From Bacteroidales bacterium (lineage in GTDB: Bacteria; Bacteroidota; Bacteroidia; Bacteroidales; VadinHA17): a stretch of 53,201 nt of DNA. The first letter of the stretch is position 1. Every line of letters begins with the position of its first letter. Both the position numbers and the translations under genes were made by a program. The stretch is taken from positions 66,961-120,161 of the forward strand of contig WOYX01000009.1 of the NCBI GenBank assembly GCA_011620595.1, given 5' to 3'. Positions 8,371-15,892 of this stretch are shown piece by piece. Below the pieces are notes generated by a model. That model was not told the DNA's origin. It saw only the letters and a list, made by a program, of their open reading frames with translations, and did not search any database.

Positions 8371-9150
8371 TTAGTTCAGGTCCTTGTAGGGCAGAGGTAT
8401 CGCAAGCCGGTAGTAGAGCCTGTTGCCGAAGCGGGTGAGATAAGCGGCGATGACCACAACAGAGTCGGCACTGTGACCCGGGCTCTTCCTGAGGTCAAGG
8501 TACCCGGTGGTGGCAGTCTGCAGCAGCAGCGTGAGGGAGTCAAGGTCAACAAGGCCGTTGACGTAGTCCCCCCTGTAATACTTCACGTTCTCCGCCAGGT
8601 CTGACATCTCAATGAATATCTTGTAGACCCCGCGTTCATCGTAGAGATCGTTGACCCTGTAGGTAATCTCGGGGTAGTCCGTGACCCTGGTTCCGTTGAT
8701 CATGTTCTCCTCCAGGCCGGGGAGACGTTTGCCGTCGATATAGTCGAGCTTTGCCTTGATGCGGCCGCTCTTGTAATACTGTATCTGCGAGCCGCTGATG
8801 GTGTCATTGACATAGGGGGTGACCCTGAAAAGCTTGCCGTCAGGATAGTACCACCTCGCCTCGCCGTTCTTCTTGTCGCCAGAATAGGGTATCTCCTGTT
8901 CGATGACGCCACCCTTGTAAAATGTGCGGGTGATGCCCTCCCTGACGCCGTTTTTGTATTCGACTTCCTTGACCTTGACATCATCCCTGATGTAGTTCCT
9001 GATGCCGGTGAAGCCTGTATCGGGCTGATGCCCTGCCTTTCTGCTTCTTCCGCTCTCTCCGGTGCCGCTGCCACACGATGCGGCCAGTATCATTATGATA
9101 GTGATGGCAATTGACAGAATCTGTTTCATCATATAATATTTTAATTTCAT
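8371..9150 (-). CDS. MORN/YwqK-like repeat lipoprotein
   Basis: A 259-residue predicted lipoprotein. The hydrophobic N-terminus ends in LAASCGSG, so Cys26 is the likely lipidated residue. Starting at the MM pair (9132) would give a shorter but equally good signal. Residues about 60-150 contain short MORN/YwqK-type repeats: YKNGVREGITRTFYKGG, YSGDKKNGEARWYYPDGKL, and YKSGRIKAKLDYIDGKR. Such repeats are common in Bacteroidetes surface or periplasmic proteins of unknown role. It lies upstream of engB and about 110 bases downstream of manA. Confidence 0.75.
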   Translation of the reverse strand: MKLKYYMMKQILSIAITIIMILAASCGSGTGESGRSRKAGHQPDTGFTGIRNYIRDDVKVKEVEYKNGVREGITRTFYKGGVIEQEIPYSGDKKNGEARWYYPDGKLFRVTPYVNDTISGSQIQYYKSGRIKAKLDYIDGKRLPGLEENMINGTRVTDYPEITYRVNDLYDERGVYKIFIEMSDLAENVKYYRGDYVNGLVDLDSLTLLLQTATTGYLDLRKSPGHSADSVVVIAAYLTRFGNRLYYRLAIPLPYKDLN

Positions 9151-9163
9151 TGTTATGGTTGCC

Positions 9164-9181
9164 TGTCCCGATTTATCGGGT
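9164..9181. repeat. CCCGAT...ATCGGG palindrome
   Basis: TCCCGATTTATCGGGTGA contains the perfect palindrome CCCGAT-TT-ATCGGG shape. Similar short hairpins appear at about 40341-40355 and 41867-41893 in this window. It lies in the gap between manA and the lipoprotein gene. Confidence 0.45.
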
Positions 9182-9260
9182 GAACCTCCATGCAGCTGAT
9201 TGTTGCACTACGGTGTTTGCGCAGGTAATTACATTCAGGTTTCATTTCAGTTCTTTTTAA

Positions 9261-10247
9261 TTAAGGTATATATACTTCCAGAAGGGTAGCCCTTGCCTGT
9301 GGAATAAGTGTCACACTGTCGGCTGAGGCAGGTATCATTATCGTCTCGCCTGCCTTTACCTCTTCGGTATGGCCGAGACAATCAATGACTGCCATGCTTC
9401 CGGTGCAGATATAAATTACAAAGGAGTCTGTAAGGCTTAAATCTTTCATCAGGGGCCTGTCAAACTGCAGCAGGCTGGTGCGGAAATAATTGCACTCGGT
9501 CAGCAGGACTGCCTGGTTTATCTCCGGTTCCAGCCTGATGAGGCCGGTATCGTCCCTGTCAAAGTCGATGGCGTCAAGGGCCAGTTCAGTGTGTATCTCC
9601 CTGGGCCTGCCGTCAGCGTCGATGCGGTCCCAGTCGTAGATGCGGTAGGTGACGTCAGAGGTCTGTTGTATCTCCGCCAGCAGCACGCCGGCGCCAATGG
9701 CATGAACAGTCCCTGCCGGGATAAAGAAGGCGTCACCCGGGAATACCGGCGTGGCATTGATGATTCCGGCAACTGTACTGTCAGCCAGGTGAGCGAGATA
9801 CTCCTCCCTGCTGGTCTTCTTTCTGAAACCGGTGTAGATCAGTGCCCCGGGTTCGGCATCGATCACATACCACATCTCCGTCTTGCCCCAGGCATGGTGT
9901 CTCTCGGATGCCAGCGCATCATCAGGGTGAACCTGTATGGAGAGGGTGTCGCGGGCATCAATCAGCTTTATCAGCAGTGGGAACTCATTGCCGTACTTCT
10001 CGTATACCCTGTCACCGACCAGGTCACCGAGGTATACCTCTATTATCTCCTCGAGGCTGTTACCCCTGAGAAAACCGTTGGCAACCACCGAGCTTGCACC
10101 TGCCATACCGTTGATCTCCCAGCTTTCGCCCACCCTGGCGCCGGGGCCGGCATTCTTGCCGAACCGCTCGCGCAGGGCGCTGCCACCCCAGAGCGTCTCC
10201 TTGAGTGTGGGCCTGAACCTGAGGGGATAGAGTGAGTTCATCATCAT
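9261..10247 (-). CDS. manA: Mannose-6-phosphate isomerase, class I
   Basis: A 328-residue zinc-dependent isomerase linking fructose 6-phosphate and mannose 6-phosphate. The metal and active-site motifs are IQVHPDDALA near residue 100, FFIPAGTVHAIGAGVLLAEIQQ near 175, and YDWDR near 200. The N-terminal block is RFRPTLKETLWGG. Three consecutive ATG codons are present, and the third (MNSLYPLRF) is the most family-like start. The first ATGs overlap the stop codon of the Dabb gene (ATGATGATGA), so translation is probably coupled. It supplies mannose units for glycans. Confidence 0.93.
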   Translation of the reverse strand: MMMNSLYPLRFRPTLKETLWGGSALRERFGKNAGPGARVGESWEINGMAGASSVVANGFLRGNSLEEIIEVYLGDLVGDRVYEKYGNEFPLLIKLIDARDTLSIQVHPDDALASERHHAWGKTEMWYVIDAEPGALIYTGFRKKTSREEYLAHLADSTVAGIINATPVFPGDAFFIPAGTVHAIGAGVLLAEIQQTSDVTYRIYDWDRIDADGRPREIHTELALDAIDFDRDDTGLIRLEPEINQAVLLTECNYFRTSLLQFDRPLMKDLSLTDSFVIYICTGSMAVIDCLGHTEEVKAGETIMIPASADSVTLIPQARATLLEVYIP

Positions 10248-10546
10248 ATTATGTAGTCAACAACCACTTTGGCTTTCTTAATGTCTTTTGCCGCCGCCAC
10301 GGCAGCACGATGAGGATCGCTCATCTGGTAACGCTTCAGATCCTCACGGGAAGCAAAAGTAGCATCAATGACAAAATCGCCGCAATGGTCATCTTTAGTG
10401 ATGTTAACTCCTGTACGGTATTCAATGATATAATCAAGCTTGTTGCCTACCGGACCGAAAAACTCCTTCAGCTTGCGTACGGATTCTTCCTTCTCCCCGG
10501 GGGTCATGGGAGGTGTGAGCTTAAAGATCACGATGTGTTTAACCAT
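10244..10546 (-). CDS. Dabb-family (stress-responsive alpha/beta barrel) protein
   Basis: A 100-residue ferredoxin-like dimeric alpha/beta-barrel domain covering the whole protein: MVKHIVIFKL at the start, GVNITKDDHCGDFVIDATFASREDL in the middle and PHRAAV near the end. The family is widespread and mostly of unknown biochemical role. The gene is first in a unit with manA and shares overlapping, divergent promoters with udk. Confidence 0.85.
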   Translation of the reverse strand: MVKHIVIFKLTPPMTPGEKEESVRKLKEFFGPVGNKLDYIIEYRTGVNITKDDHCGDFVIDATFASREDLKRYQMSDPHRAAVAAAKDIKKAKVVVDYII

Positions 10547-10559
10547 ACGGATAATTTGC

Positions 10560-10567
10560 TACTTTTG
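10560..10567 (+). promoter_or_regulatory. -7 box for udk
   Basis: TACTTTTG matches TAnnTTTG exactly and ends 19 bases before the udk ATG. A TGTTTAA about 20 bases upstream may serve as a weak -33 element. It faces the minus-strand box at 10571-10578. Confidence 0.5.
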
Positions 10568-10570
10568 GTA

Positions 10571-10578
10571 CAAAAATA
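10571..10578 (-). promoter_or_regulatory. -7 box for the Dabb-manA unit
   Basis: The minus strand reads TATTTTTG, again an exact TAnnTTTG, 24 bases before the Dabb start codon. The two opposing -7 boxes are only 3 bases apart, so polymerase binding for udk and for Dabb-manA should be mutually exclusive. Confidence 0.5.
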
Positions 10579-10586
10579 CACTTTTT

Positions 10587-11195
10587 ATGCTTATTGTCGG
10601 GATTGCCGGAGGAACAGGATCGGGAAAAACAACCGTAGTACGAAAGCTTATTGAGATGCTCCCTCCGGGGGAGGTTGTGATACTTCCGCAGGACAGCTAC
10701 TACAGGGATAACAGTCACATATCCGTGGAGGAGAGGCAGAAGATCAACTTTGACCATCCCGACTCCGTTGAGTGGCCGCTGCTCATCTCACACCTTAAGG
10801 AGCTGAGAGCCGGCCGGCCGATAGAGATGCCCATATATTCCTATCTTACCTGTGTCAGGTCTGCTGAGACCATCCCCGTCAAGCCTGCCGAGGTGGTGGT
10901 TGTGGAGGGGATACTGGTGCTCGTTGACCCCGGCCTGCGGCCGATGCTTGACATCAAGGTTTTCGTTGATGCCGATGCCGATGACCGGCTGGGAAGGGTA
11001 ATACAGCGTGATATCGTGGAGCGGGGGCGCTCGGTGCTCAAAGTGCTGGAGAGATACAATGAGACGGTGAAGCCGTCGCACCTGCAGTTCATCGAGCCCT
11101 CAAAAAGATATGCCGACATCATCATCCCCGGCGGGGGTGAGAACCTGGTGGGCATAGAGGTTCTCCGCACCATCGTGGAGAAACATCTCAGGTAG
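10587..11195 (+). CDS. udk: Uridine kinase
   Basis: A 202-residue uridine/cytidine kinase of pyrimidine salvage. The P-loop GIAGGTGSGKTT starts at residue 5. Other family blocks are LPQDSYYRDNSH, NFDHPDSVEWPLL, MPIYSYLTCVRS, VVVEGILV and DADDRLGRVIQRDIVERGR. The frame is open further upstream, but ATG 10587 was chosen because it gives the normal N-terminus and lies just after the promoter. Confidence 0.95.
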   Translation: MLIVGIAGGTGSGKTTVVRKLIEMLPPGEVVILPQDSYYRDNSHISVEERQKINFDHPDSVEWPLLISHLKELRAGRPIEMPIYSYLTCVRSAETIPVKPAEVVVVEGILVLVDPGLRPMLDIKVFVDADADDRLGRVIQRDIVERGRSVLKVLERYNETVKPSHLQFIEPSKRYADIIIPGGGENLVGIEVLRTIVEKHLR

Positions 11196-11202
11196 ACTCT
11201 TC

Positions 11203-11922
11203 TCAGCTGCGCCTCAGCTCACGGAGATACATCTGAATGGTGTTCTCAAGTCCGTACCAGAGTGCATCCGATATCAGCGCGTGGCCTATCGATACCTCCT
11301 CAAGCCACGGTATGTTGGCATGAAGCCATGCCAGGTTGTTAAGGTCAAGGTCGTGACCTGCATTGACACCCAATCCTGCCTCACGGGCTATCTCCGCTGC
11401 CCTGACAAAGGGAGCCACGGCCGCTTCCCTGTCGGCGCCGTACATGGCAGCATAGGGCTCGGTGTAGAGCTCTATACGGTCAGTGCCGGTGCGTGCGGCA
11501 TACTCAATCATCACCGGATCAGTGCCTGTAAATATGGAGGTGCGTATTCCCTTCTCCTGAAAACGGGCGATCACATCGGTGAGAAAAGCGAGGTTGGCCC
11601 TGGTGTCCCACCCTGCATTGGAAGTCACTGCATCATGTGCATCAGGAACCAGCGTCACCTGGTCGGGCAGGTTATCCAGCACCAGCGTCACAAACCTTGC
11701 CTCCGGATTGCCCTCTATGTTGTATTCCGTGGTGATGACCTCCTTTATCACCGGCACATCCCTGTAGGTTATATGCCTCTCATCAGGCCGCGGATGTACC
11801 GTTATTCCCTCGGCCCCGAAAGCCTGGCACTTCACTGCCGCAAGCCTGACGTCAGGCACATTGCCCCCCCGGGCATTGCGCAGGGTGGCAATCTTATTGA
11901 TGTTTACACTCAGTCGCGTCAT
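11203..11922 (-). CDS. pdxJ: Pyridoxine 5'-phosphate synthase
   Basis: A 239-residue PdxJ, which condenses 1-deoxyxylulose 5-phosphate and 3-amino-2-oxopropyl phosphate to pyridoxine 5'-phosphate. Motifs include [17 protein letters not shown] at the N-terminus, the catalytic-glutamate region [17 protein letters not shown], and [12 protein letters not shown] near residue 200. Start 11922 was chosen over a longer frame from 11949 because [10 protein letters not shown] is the conserved beginning and the -7 box lies at 11947-11954. It converges with udk, with 7 bases between the stops. Confidence 0.95.
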   Translation of the reverse strand: MTRLSVNINKIATLRNARGGNVPDVRLAAVKCQAFGAEGITVHPRPDERHITYRDVPVIKEVITTEYNIEGNPEARFVTLVLDNLPDQVTLVPDAHDAVTSNAGWDTRANLAFLTDVIARFQEKGIRTSIFTGTDPVMIEYAARTGTDRIELYTEPYAAMYGADREAAVAPFVRAAEIAREAGLGVNAGHDLDLNNLAWLHANIPWLEEVSIGHALISDALWYGLENTIQMYLRELRRS

Positions 11923-11946
11923 TGCATTGTATCTTGTTTGAGAATG

Positions 11947-11954
11947 CAAAGTTA
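11947..11954 (-). promoter_or_regulatory. -7 box for pdxJ
   Basis: The minus strand reads TAACTTTG, an exact TAnnTTTG. It lies 24 bases upstream of the pdxJ ATG at 11922 and supports that start. Confidence 0.5.
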
Positions 11955-11974
11955 CACGGATACGTAGTTTTTTG

Positions 11975-11982
11975 TACTTTTA
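11975..11982 (+). promoter_or_regulatory. Possible -7 box for the CBS-nadK operon
   Basis: TACTTTTA differs from TAnnTTTG only at the last base and lies 20 bases before the CBS gene ATG (12003). With the pdxJ box it forms a compact divergent promoter region of about 80 bases. Confidence 0.35.
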
Positions 11983-12002
11983 ATCGAAATTTGACCCGCG
12001 GA

Positions 12003-12668
12003 ATGACTGCAAAAGATCTGATATCGGATGTGGTGCCGGCACTGAAGACCTCAGACACGGCACAGACGGCCCTGAACTGGATGGAGACCTTCAGGGTATC
12101 ACATCTGCCGATAGTGAATGAGAGCGACTACCTGGGACTCATCTCCGACAGTGACATCTTCGACCTCAACCAGCCGGAGGAACCCATAGGTAACCATGAA
12201 CTGTCGCTTCCCCGCCCGTGCGTGAAGCTGACACAGCATATCTATGAGGTCATTGCGCTTTCGGCAAGATACAAGCTGAGCGTGGTGCCGGTGGTTGACG
12301 ATCAGATGCATTACCGGGGAGTCATCACCTATCATGATATGATACAAGGTGTTGCCTCCTTCTCCTCCATAGAACAGCCCGGCGGCGTGATAATGCTTAA
12401 TGTCGTCGCCCGTGATTATTCCATGAGCCGTATTTCCCAGATAGTCGAAAGCAATGATGCCAGGATACTGAGCATGGCCATCACCTCCGACCCCGACTCC
12501 ACCAGCCTCGAGATAACCCTCAAGGTCAACACCACGGACCTGGCCTCCATCATCAGGACATTTGAGAGATACTCCTACGAGGTAACAACCTGGGTCACCG
12601 ACAATGATGAACTCGACCGGTTTTACACTGACAGGTACAACCTGCTCATGAAATACCTCAATATGTAA
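12003..12668 (+). CDS. CBS-pair domain protein
   Basis: A 221-residue protein with two CBS motifs in about residues 1-125 (MTAKDLISDVVPALKTSDTAQ ... VSHLPIVNESDYLGLISDSD, then YKLSVVPVVDDQMHYRGVITYHDM). A C-terminal ACT-like part follows (SRISQIVESNDARILSM ... LEITLKVNTTDLASIIRTFERYSYEV). CBS pairs usually bind adenosine nucleotides. It sits between pdxJ (divergent) and nadK (9 bases downstream), so it may sense a nucleotide linked to NAD metabolism, but that is inference. ATG 12003 is preferred over the longer open frame. Confidence 0.85.
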   Translation: MTAKDLISDVVPALKTSDTAQTALNWMETFRVSHLPIVNESDYLGLISDSDIFDLNQPEEPIGNHELSLPRPCVKLTQHIYEVIALSARYKLSVVPVVDDQMHYRGVITYHDMIQGVASFSSIEQPGGVIMLNVVARDYSMSRISQIVESNDARILSMAITSDPDSTSLEITLKVNTTDLASIIRTFERYSYEVTTWVTDNDELDRFYTDRYNLLMKYLNM

Positions 12669-12677
12669 CTCTTCCGC

Positions 12678-13562
12678 ATGATGTCAAAGAAATTCGCACT
12701 ATACAGCAAGGGGCTGACAGGGAAGACCACGGCCGGACTTCTGAGGCTGATTGATGCACTGCATGAACGCGGCGTCACCATCTACCTGAATATCATGGAG
12801 CCCAACGGCAACAGCTTTTCCGGCGATCAGAGGGTCATCCCCTTTGCCGACTATTCTGAACTGCCTGATGATGTGTGCCTGATAATCAGCGTTGGCGGCG
12901 ACGGCACCTTTCTGGAGACTGCCCGGCGGGTACGCAATACCTCTGTTCCCGTAGCAGGGATAAACACCGGCAGGCTAGGGTTCCTGGCAAACATCCCCGA
13001 TGATGATGAGATATGCAGGTCAATAGACCTGCTCTGTGCCGGCGAGTATGAGGTCGTCAGCCGTTCAATGCTCGAAATCGTCTCTCCTGAGGGGCTCTTC
13101 GGTCCGGAACGTACCCTGGCACTCAATGAGTTCACGGTACAGAAGGCTGACCAGAGCATGATTACAATAGGCGTCAGTGTTGACGGCATCCTGCTCAATA
13201 CATACCGTGCTGACGGATTGATCATCTCAACGGCAACAGGCTCAACGGCCTACAACCTGAGTGTTGGAGGCCCGATACTTTTTCCATCCGATGAAAGCAT
13301 CATCATCGCACCCATGTCGCCTCACAACCTCACCGTCAGGCCTATCATCATCGACGGCAACAACACTGTCACCCTCGTTACCGGCGGAAGGAGCAGCGGT
13401 TGTCTCATGACATGCGACTCCAGGTCTGTGACGGTGCCGATGGGCACCACGGCCGAGATACGCCGCGCAGAGGTCAGACTCAACACGGTCACCACCGCCG
13501 CTAATGATTTTTTCAGCACTCTGAGGAATAAGCTGATGTGGGGTGCTGACCCCCGTAACTGA
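12678..13562 (+). CDS. nadK: NAD kinase
   Basis: A 294-residue ATP-NAD kinase producing NADP. Diagnostic motifs are SVGGDGTFLETARRV (GGDGT, about residue 74), GINTGRLGFLANI, LNEFTVQK, and STATGSTAYNLSVGGPI near residue 185. A tandem ATG allows the start to shift by one codon. It is the second gene of the long plus-strand run that continues into envelope genes. Confidence 0.95.
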   Translation: MMSKKFALYSKGLTGKTTAGLLRLIDALHERGVTIYLNIMEPNGNSFSGDQRVIPFADYSELPDDVCLIISVGGDGTFLETARRVRNTSVPVAGINTGRLGFLANIPDDDEICRSIDLLCAGEYEVVSRSMLEIVSPEGLFGPERTLALNEFTVQKADQSMITIGVSVDGILLNTYRADGLIISTATGSTAYNLSVGGPILFPSDESIIIAPMSPHNLTVRPIIIDGNNTVTLVTGGRSSGCLMTCDSRSVTVPMGTTAEIRRAEVRLNTVTTAANDFFSTLRNKLMWGADPRN

Positions 13563-13606
13563 CAATAATTAAGGAATATTTAAGTTTTAAATAGAGGTAC
13601 AATACT

Positions 13607-13614
13607 TATATTTG
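13607..13614 (+). promoter_or_regulatory. -7 box before the DUF6089-uppS-bamA run
   Basis: TATATTTG is an exact TAnnTTTG in the 75-base gap after nadK, 24 bases before the first DUF6089 gene. It offers an internal promoter for the envelope-assembly genes. The -33 region shows only a TTTT. Confidence 0.5.
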
Positions 13615-13637
13615 TAGCCTCAACTGCAGGATAACTG

Positions 13638-14441
13638 ATGATTAAACGTCTTATACTGGTGTGCTTAGTGGTGCTGTTTACAGCACCGTTCGTCTCTGCA
13701 CAGTTGTGGAAGATGAAGAGATATGAAGCATCAGCCGGCCTGGGCACATCACAGTTCTATGGCGATATCGGCGGATTCTCCCTGGGGGAAAACGCTATCG
13801 GCCTTAAGGATATTACTTTCAAACAGACAAGGTTCAACGTCAACGGCTCTTTCAGGTACTTTATCACTGATAATGTAGCTGCACGGCTGAGCCTCTCCTA
13901 TATCATGCTCCATGCAACTGATGTCAGGGGATCAAATGAGTTGCGCAACTATGAAGCCGTCACATCACTGTTTGAGCCTCTGCTGGCCGGAGAGTACTAT
14001 TTTATCAGAAACCGTGAACGAAACAGTTTTCTCTTCCAGACCTACAGGGGCAGGTCAAGGAACAGGCTGAAGGACTTCTTCAGGAGCATAGACCTCTACG
14101 CCATGACCGGCATCGGAGGCGCATCTTTCAATGTCAATGGCAATGACAGACTGGAACAGCGATGGGTCACAAACCCCGAACAGAAATCGAGTGGTTTCAC
14201 TGCTGTCATCCCTGCCGGGCTGGGAGCCAAACTCACTATTGACCCGAACATCCTCATAGGTGTGGAACTGAACGGGCGCTACACTTTCTCTGACTTCCTG
14301 GACGGGTATGATCCTGACGTGCCTCTCCCGGCCAATCCTGACGATGAAGTATCCCACAGAAAAGATGTTTACCATACTTTCAGTGTTACTTTCAACTACA
14401 GAATTAAGACAGCACGGAACGGACTCCCTTCCTTCAGATGA
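13638..14441 (+). CDS. DUF6089-like outer-membrane beta-barrel protein (first copy)
   Basis: A 267-residue protein with a Sec signal peptide (MIKRLILVCLVVLFTAPFVSA, cleavage before QLW). The remainder looks like a small outer-membrane beta-barrel, with alternating hydrophobic strands and YEASAGLGTSQFYGDIGG and RFNVNGSFRYFITDNVAARLSLSY blocks. These are characteristic of the Bacteroidetes DUF6089 family, whose members are normally found beside uppS and bamA. Its function is unknown, and a role in outer-membrane biogenesis is inferred from this conserved position. Confidence 0.82.
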   Translation: MIKRLILVCLVVLFTAPFVSAQLWKMKRYEASAGLGTSQFYGDIGGFSLGENAIGLKDITFKQTRFNVNGSFRYFITDNVAARLSLSYIMLHATDVRGSNELRNYEAVTSLFEPLLAGEYYFIRNRERNSFLFQTYRGRSRNRLKDFFRSIDLYAMTGIGGASFNVNGNDRLEQRWVTNPEQKSSGFTAVIPAGLGAKLTIDPNILIGVELNGRYTFSDFLDGYDPDVPLPANPDDEVSHRKDVYHTFSVTFNYRIKTARNGLPSFR

Positions 14442-15139
14442 TTCAACACGTAAGCCGAGGAATGAGAAGAATAGCAACAGTAATATCAGTGATGATCGCC
14501 TCCATGCCTCTCATGGCACAGCGCAGCGCCGATTACGGGGTCTCGGCCGGTGTTGTGACATACATTGGCGACTCTGCGAACACCTTCTTCAAGCCCGGCC
14601 CGGCCGCACAGTTCTTTTACAGGTACAACTTCCATCCCAGACTGGCCGTCAGGGCCAACCTCGTGGGCGGTTATATCACACCCCTCAATGCTCCTCTGGG
14701 AGAACTGGGAGCAACTTTCGAATACAACTTCTTCCCTTACTCCACCTTCAGAAGCAGACGGGTTGACTATACACCCTACATAGCCGCCGGAGCAGCCTTT
14801 TCAACTGTATATAACCAGGTTAATCTCGACGGTTCACCTCAAAGCTTCCATCCTTTCTTTTCTATACCATTCTCTGCCGGATTCAAGGTCAATGTTGCAA
14901 ATCAGGTTGGCATTGAATTCGAATATGGTTTTCGTAAGACTTTTTATGATAAATTTGACGGCCAATATGAGATCATGACTCCGGGCGATTCACCGTCGGC
15001 TGTAGATCACTCATGGTTGCATAACAATGATTGGTACAGTTTCATGGGTATATCCGTAACATGGAAGATGTACAACAAGCTGTTGGGCTGCCCGGCTTTT
15101 GCAGAGATGGAAAAGAGTAAAAAAAGAAAGAAGAGATAA
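14438..15139 (+). CDS. DUF6089-like outer-membrane beta-barrel protein (second copy)
   Basis: A 233-residue relative of the preceding gene: signal peptide ending SMPLMAQ, then YGVSAGVVTYIGDSANTFFKPGPAAQFFYRYNF. The first ATG overlaps the previous stop (ATGA), implying translational coupling. A second ATG at 14462 would give a cleaner signal peptide, so the true start is uncertain. The C-terminus is very basic (EKSKKRKKR). The two adjacent copies probably arose by duplication and may form a pair. Molecular function is unknown. Confidence 0.8.
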   Translation: MIQHVSRGMRRIATVISVMIASMPLMAQRSADYGVSAGVVTYIGDSANTFFKPGPAAQFFYRYNFHPRLAVRANLVGGYITPLNAPLGELGATFEYNFFPYSTFRSRRVDYTPYIAAGAAFSTVYNQVNLDGSPQSFHPFFSIPFSAGFKVNVANQVGIEFEYGFRKTFYDKFDGQYEIMTPGDSPSAVDHSWLHNNDWYSFMGISVTWKMYNKLLGCPAFAEMEKSKKRKKR

Positions 15140-15141
15140 AC

Positions 15142-15891
15142 TTGACATTTAAGGATCAGATAGATAAGAGCAGGCTCCCGGAGCATGTTGCTATTATCAT
15201 GGACGGCAATGGACGGTGGGCCCGCCGCAGGGGTCAGGAGCGCGTCTTCGGCCATCACCGTGGAGTGAAGGCCGTGCGGAAGGTCGTTGAGGCAGCAGCG
15301 GAACTGGGAATAGAGTACCTTACCCTGTACGCATTCTCCACCGAGAACTGGAACAGGCCCGATGATGAGGTCTCTGCGCTCATGGACATCATGATAGAGT
15401 CGCTCAACGTTGAGACTAAGTCACTGGTCGATCAGCAGATATCCCTTCTGGTCATTGGCGACCTCGAGAGGCTCTCGGACAACGTCCGTGCCAGGCTCCT
15501 TGAGACAATGAGGGTGACCTCTGCGGGCAGACGCCTGAAGCTGATAGTGGCCCTCAGCTACTCTTCACGATGGGAGATAGCCGAAGCATGCCGGCGGATA
15601 GCGGTGGAGGCCAGGGAGGGCCGTATCAGCACTGATCAGATCACCGAAGATACCGTCAGCGCCTTCCTTGTGACCTCGGGCATCCCTGACCCGGCAATGA
15701 TGATACGCACCAGCGGAGAGAAGAGGATCAGCAACTTCCTCCTGTGGCAGCTCGCCTATGCGGAACTTTATTTTACAGAGAAACTTTGGCCCGATTTTGG
15801 TAAGGAGGACTTTTACAAAGCAGTGGCAGACTTCCAGAAAAGGGAAAGGAGATATGGAAAGACCAGTGAGCAGATCGCTGAAAACAGATGA
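15142..15891 (+). CDS. uppS: Undecaprenyl (di-trans,poly-cis) diphosphate synthase
   Basis: A 249-residue cis-prenyltransferase that builds the C55 lipid carrier for peptidoglycan and other glycans. It has the catalytic block VAIIMDGNGRWARRRG, GHHRGVKAVRKVV, YLTLYAFSTENWNRP, and RTSGEKRISNFLLWQLAYAELYF near the C-terminus. The only in-frame ATG is inside the catalytic motif, so translation must start earlier. TTG at 15142, two bases after the previous stop and preceded by AAGAAGAGA, is the best start. Confidence 0.93.
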   Translation: MTFKDQIDKSRLPEHVAIIMDGNGRWARRRGQERVFGHHRGVKAVRKVVEAAAELGIEYLTLYAFSTENWNRPDDEVSALMDIMIESLNVETKSLVDQQISLLVIGDLERLSDNVRARLLETMRVTSAGRRLKLIVALSYSSRWEIAEACRRIAVEAREGRISTDQITEDTVSAFLVTSGIPDPAMMIRTSGEKRISNFLLWQLAYAELYFTEKLWPDFGKEDFYKAVADFQKRERRYGKTSEQIAENR

Positions 15892-15892
15892 G

